The position numbers and the translations under genes were made by a program. This document shows, piece by piece, positions 1 through 9,700 of a stretch of 64,000 nucleotides of DNA (positions within the stretch are counted from its first letter, which is position 1; each line of letters opens with the position of its first letter). The notes below the pieces were generated by a model. It saw only the letters and a program-made list of their open reading frames with translations, ran no database searches and was not told the DNA's origin. Source of the stretch: Paraflavitalea sp. CAU 1676 (GTDB lineage: Bacteria > Bacteroidota > Bacteroidia > Chitinophagales > Chitinophagaceae); contig NZ_JARHUJ010000007.1 of the NCBI RefSeq assembly GCF_029223285.1, forward strand, positions 372,001 to 436,000. Direction: 5' to 3'.

Positions 1-683
1 TTTATAACCTCACAGTCGAAAGTGCCGGCAGGTGTCGTCACTTTTCCTATACCCATCTTGCGCGGCTCCTCCATGTCGGCATCAGCGGGCACAGTCATCT
101 CTTTCCTTCCTTTTGTAACAGAAGAACTGCGCTGGCCATCTGTGCCGAACAAGGACACGGTTTCAAACAGACGTAAGTGAATTTCCGACGATATCCGCCT
201 GCTGCTGAATTCCACTTTGCCACCCCCATTACCCAACGGCAGATACAGGAATGGCGCATCTTTCATAACACTTTTGGCATAATAACCAGTATCTTTTTGG
301 GCGGCATTACGTTCTGCTCCGTCGGCAAAGTAGTTGGAAAAATAAATGATCTCCGCAGTAAAGAAGTCTGCAGGAACGGTCACTTTACTGCCATCGCAGG
401 TTACAACATAGTGAACAGTATAATGCAGGCTTTCATTGACCGGATTGGTGCCGGTTTTCGAAATATAGCTGTACGTTACGTTATTGCTGTCCTTCACGCC
501 GGTTACTGCATAGCTGAGGCGTGTACTTTCCATCAGCTTCTTTTTCGTAAACGGATTGCTTTCGGACATATACGTTTTGTACTCCCACCGTGCGCCTGGC
601 TTAAACAAAAGGTTTTTTGAACATTCCTGGGCAGACGCCATCGATCCAAACGCAGCCAGCGCCGCAGTAACAATAAATTTCAT
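1..683 (-). CDS. Secreted TapB/DUF3108-like protein, 3' end beyond the window
   Basis: The minus-strand frame opens at an ATG at 681-683 and stays open to the window edge, giving about 227 residues with no stop. It begins with a signal peptide (MKFIVTAALAAFGSMASAQ) and continues with a beta-rich body: KPGARWEYKTYMSE near residue 30 and TPAGTFDCEVI at the cut end. The motif 'V-T-x-PAGTFDC' resembles what I know of the TapB/DUF3108-like exported proteins of Bacteroidota, whose molecular function is unsettled. Location is probably periplasm or outer membrane. A plus-strand open frame at 177-620 lies antisense to it and lacks these features. Reality of the gene is fairly certain; the family name is tentative. 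Confidence 0.75.
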   Translation of the reverse strand, partial: MKFIVTAALAAFGSMASAQECSKNLLFKPGARWEYKTYMSESNPFTKKKLMESTRLSYAVTGVKDSNNVTYSYISKTGTNPVNESLHYTVHYVVTCDGSKVTVPADFFTAEIIYFSNYFADGAERNAAQKDTGYYAKSVMKDAPFLYLPLGNGGGKVEFSSRRISSEIHLRLFETVSLFGTDGQRSSSVTKGRKEMTVPADADMEEPRKMGIGKVTTPAGTFDCEVI

Positions 684-748
684 GTAAGTGGTTTAGAGGG
701 TTAATCCGGGTAAAATAGAATAGATTTTCCATTTGTGCAATACAGGGA

Positions 749-973
749 CTAACAGAGTCGTGCATAAAGGGCTCCCGTGAATATCATGAAATTTGCCAAT
801 GCCGCTATTCGTCCAAAACAGCGAAGCAGCAGGCCGATACTGCCCAATGACTGACCGAGAATCACCAGCCAGGCCACTGCCTTCGGAATCTTCTTACCTG
901 CCATGTGCGCCAGTGTTTGCCGGATACCTACCCCGCCGCCCATATCTTTAAACCATCCGAAAAGTTTCTGCAA
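749..973 (-). pseudogene. DoxX-family membrane protein fragment
   Basis: The 74-residue frame matches the middle of DoxX proteins as I remember them: a Gly-rich turn (DMGGGVGIRQTLAHMAG), then the helix IPKAVAWLVILGQSLGSIGL and the segment FGRIAALANFMIFTGALY. DoxX proteins are normally about 130-150 residues with four helices. Here an in-frame TAA lies only two codons upstream of the TTG that would start it, and the frame ends straight after the third helix. Both the first helix and the last helix are missing. This is best read as a decayed remnant between two intact genes; expression as a functional protein is unlikely. Confidence 0.6.
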
Positions 974-1082
974 AAATCCTTACTAAACAATCCTGCTGTT
1001 GACATTCCATTCACTACATTTGGTAAAGTTGCCATCCCCGCTACCCTGGCCATTATACCAACAACAAACTAAATCAACGATC

Positions 1083-2108
1083 ATGCTTCGCAGGCGCTTC
1101 ATCAAAAACACATCACTGGCCGCAACTTCCCTGGCGATCAACCCGGCCTCCTTTTTTAGTGGTGAAACAATATTGGGGCACAACAATAAACGCTACCGCA
1201 TCAATACCCACTGGAGCCAGGCAGATGTGGCGCACAATCCTGTTAACGACTGCCATGAAATGGTGCAGGACCGTAAGGGGCGCATCCTCCTGCTCACCAA
1301 TGAAACGAAAAACAACGTACTTATTTACGATAAGGGTGGCAAACTTTTGCAGACCTGGGGCACTGAATATCCCGGAGCACACGGGCTTACGTTGTTTAAT
1401 GAAAACGGGCAGGATGTACTCTTCATCTGTGACAATAACCGGCACCAGGTAATCAAAACCACCATTGACGGAAGGGTATTGATGACACTGAACTATCCGA
1501 AGGAAACCGGGCAATACAGCAAAGCGGAGGAATATATACCAACAGAAACGGCTATCGCAGCCAATGGCGATATCTATGTTGCCGACGGTTATGGAAAAGA
1601 TCTTGTGATCCGGTATGATGCGTCAGGCCGCTACCTTGGACATTTTGGAGGAAGAGGGAAAGAGCCAAACAACCTGCTGAATGCCCACGGCATATGCGTA
1701 GACAACAGAGGAAAAGATCCCCTATTGATGGTTACCTCCAGGCAGCAAAATGCCTTCAAACGTTATACCATGGATGGAGCCTACCTGGATACCATTGAAA
1801 TGCCGGGCGCTTGGGTTTGCCGGCCGGTCATCAGGGGAGAATACCTGTATGCAGCAGTATTGCAGTCAAGTGCAAGAACAGGGCAACAATCGGGCTTTGT
1901 TACTATTCTCGATAAAAACAACCAGGTAGTTTCCAACCTTGGAGGGTCAACCCCTTCATACATCAATGGTAAACTGGAGGAGATGTACCAGACCATTCAG
2001 GCATTTCAATATCCGCACGACGTATGTATTGATGATGAAGAAAACCTTTATATCGCACAATGGAATTCAGGAAAAGTATATCCGTACAAATTATCTCCCA
2101 TAAGCTGA
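1083..2108 (+). CDS. Exported NHL-type beta-propeller protein with Tat-like signal
   Basis: The 341-residue product starts at ATG 1083, chosen because it gives a twin-arginine signal (MLRRRFIKNTSLAATSLAIN); the open frame itself reaches back to a TTG at 999. The body has recurring propeller strands such as AANGDIYVADGYGKDLVIRY near 170 and DDEENLYIAQWNSGKVYPY at the C-terminus, typical of NHL or six-bladed propellers related to peptidylglycine monooxygenase-like lyases. No enzyme residues can be assigned by eye. Its TGA stop overlaps the ATG of the next gene (TGATG), so the two are probably co-translated and work together outside the cytoplasm. A Tat signal suggests the protein is exported folded, perhaps with a metal, but that is inference. 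Confidence 0.75.
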   Translation: MLRRRFIKNTSLAATSLAINPASFFSGETILGHNNKRYRINTHWSQADVAHNPVNDCHEMVQDRKGRILLLTNETKNNVLIYDKGGKLLQTWGTEYPGAHGLTLFNENGQDVLFICDNNRHQVIKTTIDGRVLMTLNYPKETGQYSKAEEYIPTETAIAANGDIYVADGYGKDLVIRYDASGRYLGHFGGRGKEPNNLLNAHGICVDNRGKDPLLMVTSRQQNAFKRYTMDGAYLDTIEMPGAWVCRPVIRGEYLYAAVLQSSARTGQQSGFVTILDKNNQVVSNLGGSTPSYINGKLEEMYQTIQAFQYPHDVCIDDEENLYIAQWNSGKVYPYKLSPIS

Positions 2109-2899
2109 TGATGCGTGTTGTTTGTCACCTACTGACCCTGGCATGTTCGTTTTCAGCAGGTGCCCAGGACACCTTCAAACTGGCGCCGCCCATGCTGAAA
2201 TATGCATCCATTTTTTTCGATCGGTCGGTCAACATTCAACTGGCATTCGCACAACCTGGCACAGCCATCCACTACACCTTAAATAACCGTGAACCGGCGT
2301 TATCCGATAAAGTGTACCGGCATCCCTTTCTGATAAAAGAAGGGTTCACCACTTTAAAAGCAAGGGTATTTGGGAAGGGCTTTCTTCCGTCAGAAACAAT
2401 TGCCACCACCTTTATACAATCCGGGTTGCCGATCGCGCAGCTGACTGCTTCCACCCCCAATGCCCGTTTTCCAGGAAAAGGCCATTTATCCTTATATGAT
2501 AATGAAGGAGGCATTGCGGATCTGCATAATATTAACTGGACAGGGTATCAAGGGGATAGCGTGGTGATCGATATTGAATTGGAAAAGCAATCGAAGATTA
2601 CCGGCGTATTGGGAAACTTTTTACAGGACCATGGAAGCTGGATCTATCTGCCGGAGCAGATCCGGTTATACTATTACAGTGAGGCAGCAAAGGCTTTTAA
2701 GGAATTGGCAGCTGTCACCATCCCTTCCGACAAGGTTAATTCCGGAAGCTCCTGCGTTTACCAACTACTGCGACCGCCAACTACCTTAAAAACAAAAAAG
2801 CTACGTCTGATCATTCAACCGCTCAAAAAACTTCCAGCAATTCACCCCGGAGCCGGACAGCCAGCCTGGTTATTTATTGATGAAATAAAAGTTTATTAA
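2108..2899 (+). CDS. Secreted two-domain beta protein (chitobiase C-like plus discoidin-like)
   Basis: Translation probably begins at ATG 2108 or 2111, inside the stop of the previous gene, giving about 263 residues with a signal peptide ending near FSAGAQ. Residues about 30-110 resemble the chitobiase/beta-hexosaminidase C-terminal fold (GTAIHYTLNNREPALSDKVY and a following LKARVFGKGFLPSE). Residues about 130-263 look like an F5/8 type C (discoidin) jelly roll: GDSVVIDIELEKQSKITGVL and a final LFIDEIKVY strand. No catalytic domain is attached, which is unusual because these modules are usually appended to glycosidases or sulfatases. It may bind carbohydrate beside the propeller protein encoded upstream. 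Confidence 0.7.
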   Translation: MMRVVCHLLTLACSFSAGAQDTFKLAPPMLKYASIFFDRSVNIQLAFAQPGTAIHYTLNNREPALSDKVYRHPFLIKEGFTTLKARVFGKGFLPSETIATTFIQSGLPIAQLTASTPNARFPGKGHLSLYDNEGGIADLHNINWTGYQGDSVVIDIELEKQSKITGVLGNFLQDHGSWIYLPEQIRLYYYSEAAKAFKELAAVTIPSDKVNSGSSCVYQLLRPPTTLKTKKLRLIIQPLKKLPAIHPGAGQPAWLFIDEIKVY

Positions 2900-2929
2900 G
2901 TCGTTCCTTTCCCCTTGGCATTTTAAAAA

Positions 2930-2955
2930 GGACGCCGCTATACAAAACGGCGCCC
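2930..2955 (-). terminator. Likely terminator of the minus-strand cassette
   Basis: An eight-base stem with one A-C mismatch (GGACGCCG against CGGCGCCC) closes a ten-base loop. Read on the minus strand it is followed by CTTTTT, a U tract in RNA, so it suits the minus-strand genes ending at 2978. It also lies 30 bases after the plus-strand gene ending at 2899. Confidence 0.55.
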
Positions 2956-2977
2956 TCTGGTACACAATACCTCTACC

Positions 2978-3193
2978 CTATTTCTCCTCATTCAGCACGG
3001 CCGATTGGCTAACGGCCCCCATCACACCCCCTGCTACTGCCAGGTAACCGGCTATATCGGTTACGAGCGAAGGCAGCACCACAGGCGGAGCGAAAACTGC
3101 TGCACTGGCCGCCGCCAATGCGACGCCGATATTGCGGAGTATGCGGAAGAACTTAGGCGTTTTATCCTGCATACGGTTGACGATATTGCTCAT
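2978..3193 (-). CDS. Small holin-like hydrophobic protein
   Basis: The 71-residue product has a charged N-terminus (MSNIVNRMQDKTPKFFRIL) and two hydrophobic stretches, about residues 21-38 (IGVALAAASAAVFAPPVV) and 44-65 (LVTDIAGYLAVAGGVMGA), with a polar tail ending NEEK. I recall very similar small proteins in Bacteroidota, often near phage-like or mobile genes, and this arrangement is holin-like, but the function has not been shown to my knowledge. It is the last gene of a minus-strand run that includes a broken small gene, a conserved unknown protein and RteC. Transcription probably ends at the hairpin at 2930-2955. Confidence 0.6.
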   Translation of the reverse strand: MSNIVNRMQDKTPKFFRILRNIGVALAAASAAVFAPPVVLPSLVTDIAGYLAVAGGVMGAVSQSAVLNEEK

Positions 3194-3229
3194 AATGGAC
3201 GTTTAATTGGTGAATAATACAAACAAACA

Positions 3230-3505
3230 CTACGCCTCAGTCACCTTCACCAGGATGGTATTACCCACAGCGGATGGCCCCTGCGCACAGGGCTCCGCTC
3301 CGGGTTTCGCAAACGACAGCAGGGGAAGCTTCTGAATATGCCCCGCCGGCGTTTGCGAATTTCATAGGAATTGGATACCGGGTACGGATGGCAGATACGG
3401 ACCACGCTGCGATCCCTGCAGGCTTCGAAAGGTTGGCCGGGGTAAAGACCACCAGCCATTTCCACAAGATGGAATCAAGCGCGGGATGGTGCGTACAGGA
3501 TCCAT
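3230..3505 (-). pseudogene. Small gene of unknown function interrupted by an in-frame TGA
   Basis: One minus-strand frame begins with an ATG at 3503-3505, overlapping the TAA of the upstream gene (TAATG), and ends with TAG at 3230-3232. It would encode 91 codons before the final stop, but codon 48 (3362-3364) is TGA. The first half reads MDPVRTIPRLIPSCGNGWWS and continues to PYLPSVPGIQFL; the second half reads KLPLLSFAKPGAEPCAQGPS and ends NTILVKVTEA. Both halves look protein-like and lie in the same frame, and the start is translationally coupled, so this is more likely one gene with a nonsense mutation (or sequencing error) than two. I do not recognise the family. Recoding cannot be excluded but has no supporting stem-loop that I can see. 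Confidence 0.5.
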
Positions 3506-4209
3506 TAACCGCCGGTTGCCTGTCCGGGTGCTTCATCCACCAGCATAACGCTGGTAGCATTGAATTCACCCGTCTTTAACGCATAGCTGCGACTATTGAC
3601 CCGTTGATAGAACTCGACCCCCAATACCACTACCACATGATCCGGGCTATTGGCCGGCAATGCCAGGGTAAGGGAAGAAGCGATTTGCGGATCGTGGTTC
3701 CAGGAAAGCTCAGTAGTGCCCTGCGTTACAAACTCGTATTTTTCCGTATCGAATTGGATCGTGGCAGCGCCTGCCACGATGCGGTAGTGCGTACATCCCT
3801 GGGCACCTTGCACCATGATACGCGGTACATATTCGGGAATACTAATGAGCACCTGCCCGCTCGTGCGGTTGAAAGTAATCGCGCATTTCTTGAAAAAAAC
3901 ATCGCGGAAGCCAGCCCGTACATTGAAATTGAAACCATCGAGCTGCTGCAGATCACCTTTGTGTACAGTACGTAACCCCCGGCCATTGACAGTATCGGCC
4001 GCGAGTACACGACTGAAGACCTTGACAAGCCGCGCCTGGGTAATCTTGTCTTTCGCGTTGACCATTACCTCCCGGAAAATAACGCGCATCAATTTGGACG
4101 CCTTACCGGCCCGCGTAAACTCGGCCATATTCTCCCGCGTACGCTCAAATAAGGGATCGTTCTTGATCCTGTCGGCGCTCACGCCGTTTGAAGAAGCTGT
4201 TGTAGCCAT
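3505..4209 (-). CDS. Conserved Bacteroidota protein of unknown function
   Basis: From ATG 4209 the product is 234 residues. It contains SADRIKNDPLFERTRENMAE near residue 10 and an alpha-helical stretch, followed by a beta-rich half with 'GFNFNVRAG', 'VLISIPEYVP' and 'VVLGVEFYQRVN'. I remember this as a recurrent Bacteroidota family with two halves of this kind and no assigned function. Family members usually carry an extra N-terminal beta segment (about 35 residues ending in a Gly-Gly turn) that is absent here. The open frame runs back to 4590, but the extension has poor protein character and overlaps a repeated AT-rich element, so 4209 is preferred. The stop overlaps the next start, implying co-translation. 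Confidence 0.65.
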   Translation of the reverse strand: MATTASSNGVSADRIKNDPLFERTRENMAEFTRAGKASKLMRVIFREVMVNAKDKITQARLVKVFSRVLAADTVNGRGLRTVHKGDLQQLDGFNFNVRAGFRDVFFKKCAITFNRTSGQVLISIPEYVPRIMVQGAQGCTHYRIVAGAATIQFDTEKYEFVTQGTTELSWNHDPQIASSLTLALPANSPDHVVVVLGVEFYQRVNSRSYALKTGEFNATSVMLVDEAPGQATGG

Positions 4210-4567
4210 GTGCTTTAATTTTTTAAGTTTTGAAAAATGCTGGCCGGCCCAGCTGAACGTAGGTTTCTCAAACCGGAATGGCACAGACGCTACTTGCACA
4301 CAGGTAGTGCACGGGCTGCCTTCCCCGGCCATGCTGATCTGCCAGGGGGTGCTCTGAGGGTGGTCAGGGAGTGGTCTGGGAGTGCTCATAGCACCGTAGT
4401 ACTCCTGTAGCACCCCCGTAGGGTTCGGGTAGGCCAGGTAGGCAACCAGCATACCAGCTTCGTCGAGTACAGGTACCAGTACGCTGCCGTCTTGTGTGGC
4501 TAAGTGGTGCATCTGTGTCATGTTGTTCGGTTTGATGACACAAAGCTGCAGCGAATACCCCAACCGG

Positions 4568-4700
4568 TTTATATAGTACCTATTCACCAATGACAGGTTT
4601 ATTTTTGCAACAGGAGATCATTAACACTACCGTAAATGGACATACTCAACGCAGCCCACCGATATCCATAAGAAAAAAACAGGAGATTATTTATATAGTA
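4568..4700. repeat. Pair of direct repeats upstream of the unknown-function gene
   Basis: The 11-mer TTTATATAGTA occurs at 4568-4578 and again at 4690-4700. Each copy is followed by a related string: AATGAC, a short AT-rich gap, then TTTTTGCAA in the first and TTTTCGCAA in the second; CAGGAGAT also occurs beside both. The unit is therefore an imperfect direct repeat of about 120 bases lying between the RteC-like gene and the 234-residue gene. It could be a regulatory or recombination site; nothing identifies its partner. Confidence 0.45.
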
Positions 4701-4804
4701 ATGACCGAATTTTCGCAAGGTTCTTCCATAAAAAAAGCCAACTCACTCGCAGCCACCGGTTTACAGCAGCAGGAATGAATTGGCCTTACCAGACAACCGA
4801 CGGG

Positions 4805-5650
4805 TTAGTCGTCCAGTTCGTCCATATAGCGTTTAAACGCGTCGTTCAGCTCCTTAAAAAGCCGTTCCGGATGCTTACCACGCATCGCCTGGGCAACGAG
4901 CTGGCTATGGTTTGACAGGTCGATGCCGAAGCAGACGCCTAGATGCTTCATCACCGCATTCTTGGATACCTTCAGGGCGCCGTCGGAAAAAAAGGCCGAC
5001 TTGTGCAAGGCTACACCCAACAAAGCTACCGCTGTAGGGGAAGCTATGCAGGACAGCAATGCCGGTTGCGACGAGGCTGGTTGACCTGATTGTTGATCGG
5101 ACACCTGGTGTAGCTTTTTATCAATATACCTCATCAATAACTCATTGGCGAATAGCCTCGCCAACCTTTCGTCTGAAGCGGTCGAAAACAAGTCATCAAA
5201 TTGCGATAGATCGGGACAGTTGGGCCATCCCCTGGCGCCGCGTAGAAAATAAAGCCTGTCGTAATGATAACTACCCGAGCGTATGTAAGCCAGCAGATCT
5301 TGATTGGTCTGAATGAAAACGGACGCGTCCTGTAGTGCTTTTTCAAGACGTTCCTTTTCCATCTTCCAACTGCCGGTGAGTTCGCCGGCTTCCAGCTTAA
5401 GCAGTTCGTGGTAATACAAAAAGCGGCTCATGGCTACCGGTTTGATCTCCTTAAAGAAGGAGATTTCGGCCTCATCGTTTGAGAATCCATTCGAACGCAC
5501 TTTCTCCCGAAGCTGACAGATCGTGTCTGCACAAAGTGAAATGCATTTGTTCCAACGAAGGACCAGATCAGCCTCTCCCGATTCCGTTTCTATGATCCGG
5601 GTAAGTAAGGTTTGATTCAGTGCGGCAAGTTCATAGTTGGGGTTTAACAT
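4805..5650 (-). CDS. RteC family protein
   Basis: The 281-residue product begins at ATG 5650 (MLNPNYELAALNQTLLTRII); an alternative start at 5722 would only add an unlikely hydrophobic leader. The segment EAEISFFKEIKPVAMSRFLY near residue 65 is the signature I associate with RteC, the regulator of conjugative-transposon excision described for CTnDOT of Bacteroides. The C-terminal half holds helical DNA-binding-like sequence (SKNAVMKHLGVCFGIDL). Many Bacteroidota carry RteC homologues away from any transposon, and no integrase, mobilisation or transfer gene is visible here, so the original role in excision cannot be assumed. It is the first gene of the minus-strand run that ends at 2978. Confidence 0.7.
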   Translation of the reverse strand: MLNPNYELAALNQTLLTRIIETESGEADLVLRWNKCISLCADTICQLREKVRSNGFSNDEAEISFFKEIKPVAMSRFLYYHELLKLEAGELTGSWKMEKERLEKALQDASVFIQTNQDLLAYIRSGSYHYDRLYFLRGARGWPNCPDLSQFDDLFSTASDERLARLFANELLMRYIDKKLHQVSDQQSGQPASSQPALLSCIASPTAVALLGVALHKSAFFSDGALKVSKNAVMKHLGVCFGIDLSNHSQLVAQAMRGKHPERLFKELNDAFKRYMDELDD

Positions 5651-6728
5651 AGCAAAGCGTTTTGATTTGATTAATAGGAAAAAGCAAGCACCCGCAAGGG
5701 CGATTAAGTTTTGGTAAGACATTCATAGGCCTCTGTTTTATGTTAGGTAATGATTCGGCTGATTATGGAGCAGACAGGGTCATCTTGCTACACCGGCACG
5801 CAGGCTTTCATGACGAAAAAGCCCTAAACAGGTGTGCAAGCCAGCTGCTGCCGGCGTGGGTACTTATTGGTAAAAAAGGATGATGGCTGGCCATGCCAGC
5901 CGGGTCATGGAACAATGGTTGGGTCACGTGGCCATGGGGGACCTTGTATAATATTCACCGTAGAGAAAGAGAGTTGCTGTAGATAAGATGATATGAGTTT
6001 AAAAATCCATAACACAAATGGAACTTTTTTCTGAATTTATTTTTCTTTAACACAAGCGTTGAGTTTTCTCGTTTGCATTGGTATCAGTAAACTAAACATT
6101 CCGACCGGCATGGCTCAATTCAGCTCGCCGCCAAAGGTAGACATGCCCGAATCCGGTCAGTCATTGTCTTTTTTACACCAGCCAGCTACTTCACACAGCA
6201 ATCAATACTACCTACACCATCCATCTGCTGCTTCAACCACCTTGCCAATGGCCGATGCTGAATTTGTCGTTTCTTGTGGCCCATTTGTACCGTTTTAGAA
6301 TATCCCTTTACCCTTCATTCCATCACGAGGGCTGTTGCTGTAAAAAGCGGCAGCCTTTCTTTTTTGCGCCCAGGGGATCATTTATAACCATTCGCATCCA
6401 TTTCCGGGAACGTTTGCGTAAAAAGGTAGCCCGCCCGCTTTCGCTGGCAATAGGAAAATAGTCCATCTTTTAGGCGAAATATGCCATTTTCTCCCCCCCA
6501 TACTCCAGCGTATTTTGGCTTACAGAACGAGCATCTAACATCCATATACCATAACTAACTGACGGTTGCCACACCTGCATGCGGATATACTATCCCCCAT
6601 CCCTCCCAAGGGAAACAGGCGCTTTGAAAAAAGCGTACAACCTCATTTACGTTCTGCCTGTCCTACTTCTACCACTTCCAGTATTTCAAACAACACTCTA
6701 ACATAGCTAACCAATTAATGCTTCGCGT
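5651..6728. other. Gene-free region of about 1.1 kb upstream of the SusC operon
   Basis: This stretch separates the divergently transcribed RteC-like gene and the SusC gene. Two short plus-strand open frames (6059-6298 and 6255-6461) overlap each other and have no signal peptide, domain or recognisable composition, so I do not call them genes. A small inverted repeat (GGCTGG-CCATG-CCAGCC) lies near 5884-5900. I found no convincing TTG-N19-TAnnTTTG promoter, riboswitch or tRNA. It must hold the control region of the SusC operon. Confidence 0.5.
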
Positions 6729-9700
6729 ATGAGAAAACGGATGATTGCTTTATCGGCTGCCATTATACTGGCAGTGCTAACGACTCCCGGCTTTGCAGCT
6801 GATACCGGCTACTCGCCCTGGTTTCAGCAAACCGACAAGACCGTGTCGGGCAAAGTATCGGACGAAAAGGGCGCTCCCCTGGCCGGCGCTACGGTGGCCG
6901 TAAAAGGCAGCAAAGTAAGCACCCTCACCAAAGAAGATGGCACCTTCACCCTCAAAGTACCTACAGGCAGCACGATGCTCACCGTTTCCTTCGTCGGCAT
7001 GCTCGACCAGGAAGTGAACGTAGCGGAGAAAACCATGATCTCGGTTACCCTAAATGGTATGGGAGGAAACATGAACGATGTGGTGGTGGTAGGTTATGGT
7101 ACACAGAAAAGATCGCAGACCACCGGCGCCGTAGCCACCATCAAAGCACAGGACATACAGGATATTCCTGCTCCCAATATCGCCGGCACCCTGCGTGGCC
7201 GCGTAGCGGGCCTGGGCGTTAGCAGCGTATCGGGCAGGCCGGGCGCGGGCATTACCCTCAATGTGCGCAATGCCTTCGTATCCGACCAGGCCGATGACGT
7301 AGGCGCCACCAACCAACCCCTGTATGTGATCGACAATATCATCGTCACCAAATCGGACTTCGATGCACTCGATCCGTCGATGGTCGAGGACATCACCATC
7401 CTTAAAGACGCCACCGCAGCCATCTATGGCGCTGCCGGCGCCAAAGGGGTGATACTCATCACCACCAAACGCGGCAAACCAGGCGCTCCCAAACTCAATT
7501 ACAATGGCTACGTAGGGCATACCGATGCCACCCGCAAACCCGAAATGCTCTCAGGTTATGACCTGGCTACCCTGCTCAACGATACCTACCGCATCAACAA
7601 CGTAGCGCCTTCCAATTTCTTTACCCAGAAGGACCTCGATTATATCCAGCGCAACGAACAAAAGAGCTGGTTCGATGAGATCTGGCGGCCAGCGCTTACC
7701 CAGCGGCACAACCTGAGCTTATCGGGCGGCAGCGATAAAATGACCTTCTTCGTAGGCGGCAGCTACCAGAACGAGAACGCCAACTACGCCTCGATGAAAG
7801 CCGACAAATTCAGCTTCCGGAGCGGCTTAACAGCTAAGATCGCCAACAACGTGAAGGCCGATATCAACTTCAATGTAGACCATAACATCAAGACCAGTAA
7901 GAATGGGTTGAGCGAGAACGACCAGCAGTTCCTCGAAAAGATCATCCAGATACCCCGTTGGGTGCCCTATAGCATCAATGGCAAATGGGTCAACTTCAAC
8001 AGCAACCTGGGCATGCACCCGCAGGGGCAGATGGAATCGGGCTATTATGAAAACACCAAAACAAAGGGCTACCGCATCAATACCAGTCTGAGTTATGCTC
8101 CTGAAAGCGGCCCGCTGAAAGGACTAACCGCCCGCCTGCAGTTTTCACAGGCCGGCAACGGCACCGACCGCGACGACTATCGTCCAAACTATAAGATCTA
8201 CAACTTCATACGTGGCGGCAACAACGGCGCCCTGTATACCGATACACTCACCCCTACCGGCGCCGAAATAAACGTGGTGCAGGGCACCAACCAGTTCCTG
8301 CGCCGCAAACTGGGCAATGCCAATAGCTACCAAGCAACTTTCACCCTGCAATACCAGCGCACGTTTGGCCAGCACAGCATCAATGTGATCGCCGGCGGAG
8401 AACAGTCGGAATCGAATGCAGAAAACCTGGCCGTAGAGTGGCTTGGCCAGGAGATCCCCAATGTAGATGAATTCTGGGCATTTGGTCAGTCGCCGGTGGT
8501 GCGCGATAAAGACATATCAGAATCGAGCAAGCGCTCCTTCTTCAGCCGCCTGAGCTACAACTTTGCCGGCAAGTATTCGCTGGAAGGCATTACGCGGTAC
8601 GATGCCTCTGCCAATTTTGCTACTGGCAATATCTGGGGCGTATTCCCGAGTGTAGGTCTGGGCTGGCTCGTTAGTGAAGAAAGATTCTTCCGTGATGTGT
8701 TGCCATCCGTCAACTACTTTAAGCTAAGGGCCAACTTTGGCCTCACGGGCGATGACCGCATCGATCAACGCCTGTGGCAGGAATGGTATGCAATAAACAT
8801 CACCGGGTATATGTACAACGAAACCCTGGTACCCGGCTTAAAGCAGAACCGCATCCCCAACCCCGATATCACCTGGGAGAAAAAACGCACCCTCAACATT
8901 GGCGCAGACGTCTCCCTGTTCAACAACAAACTGAGCCTCGGCGTAGATGTGTTCCAGAACTTCTCGTACGATGCTTTCGATAAAGGCGCTACCGACAACT
9001 TTCCCATGTATGCAGGGTTTACACCACCGCTGGTCAACTACATGGAACGCTACTCCTGGGGATCGGAGTTCTCGATCGGTTATCAAACCCGGTTTACACC
9101 CGACCTCTCCTTCAAGTCAAGCATCAATTTCAGCTTCGGCAACGCCGTCACCAGCCGCACTTACTACAACCCCTACCTGTTGTGGGACAGGCAGGCAGAA
9201 GACTGGCAGATCCACTTCGGCACCGATCCGCGGAAATACAATTCCAACAATATCGGTATGATCACCGAAGGCATGTTCCGGAGCCAGGAAGACGTAGATG
9301 CATTCCTGGCCAAGAAACCCAACTATACCATCAACGGACTGGTACCGCAGGCCGGCTGGCTCTATTTCAAAGACATCAATGGCGACGGCGTCATCACCGA
9401 CAAGGACAAGACCACGATGTTCGACCACATTGATCCAACCCTGGCCACTGGTATCCAGTTGTCGCTCACCTACAAATCGCTGGCCATGAACGTAAACATT
9501 GCTGCGCGGTTTGGTGGTAAAGAATTCTACGACAGCAAGGCCAGGAGAAGCCGTCCCACGCCCAACAACAATGTGCCCAGCTTCTGGACCGATCGCTGGA
9601 CGCCCGAAAACCACAACGGAAAATTCCCCCGTCACGACGACGCTTCTATTGTAGCCGGATGGGAATCGGATTTCTGGGCGGTAGATGGTACCATGATCCG

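Noticed and set aside
4805-5650. RteC as proof of an integrative conjugative element
   Set aside because: No integrase, excisionase, mobilisation or transfer genes are visible anywhere in the window.
6059-6461. Two short plus-strand open frames in the SusC upstream region
   Set aside because: They overlap each other in different frames and have no signal, domain, start context or gene-like composition.
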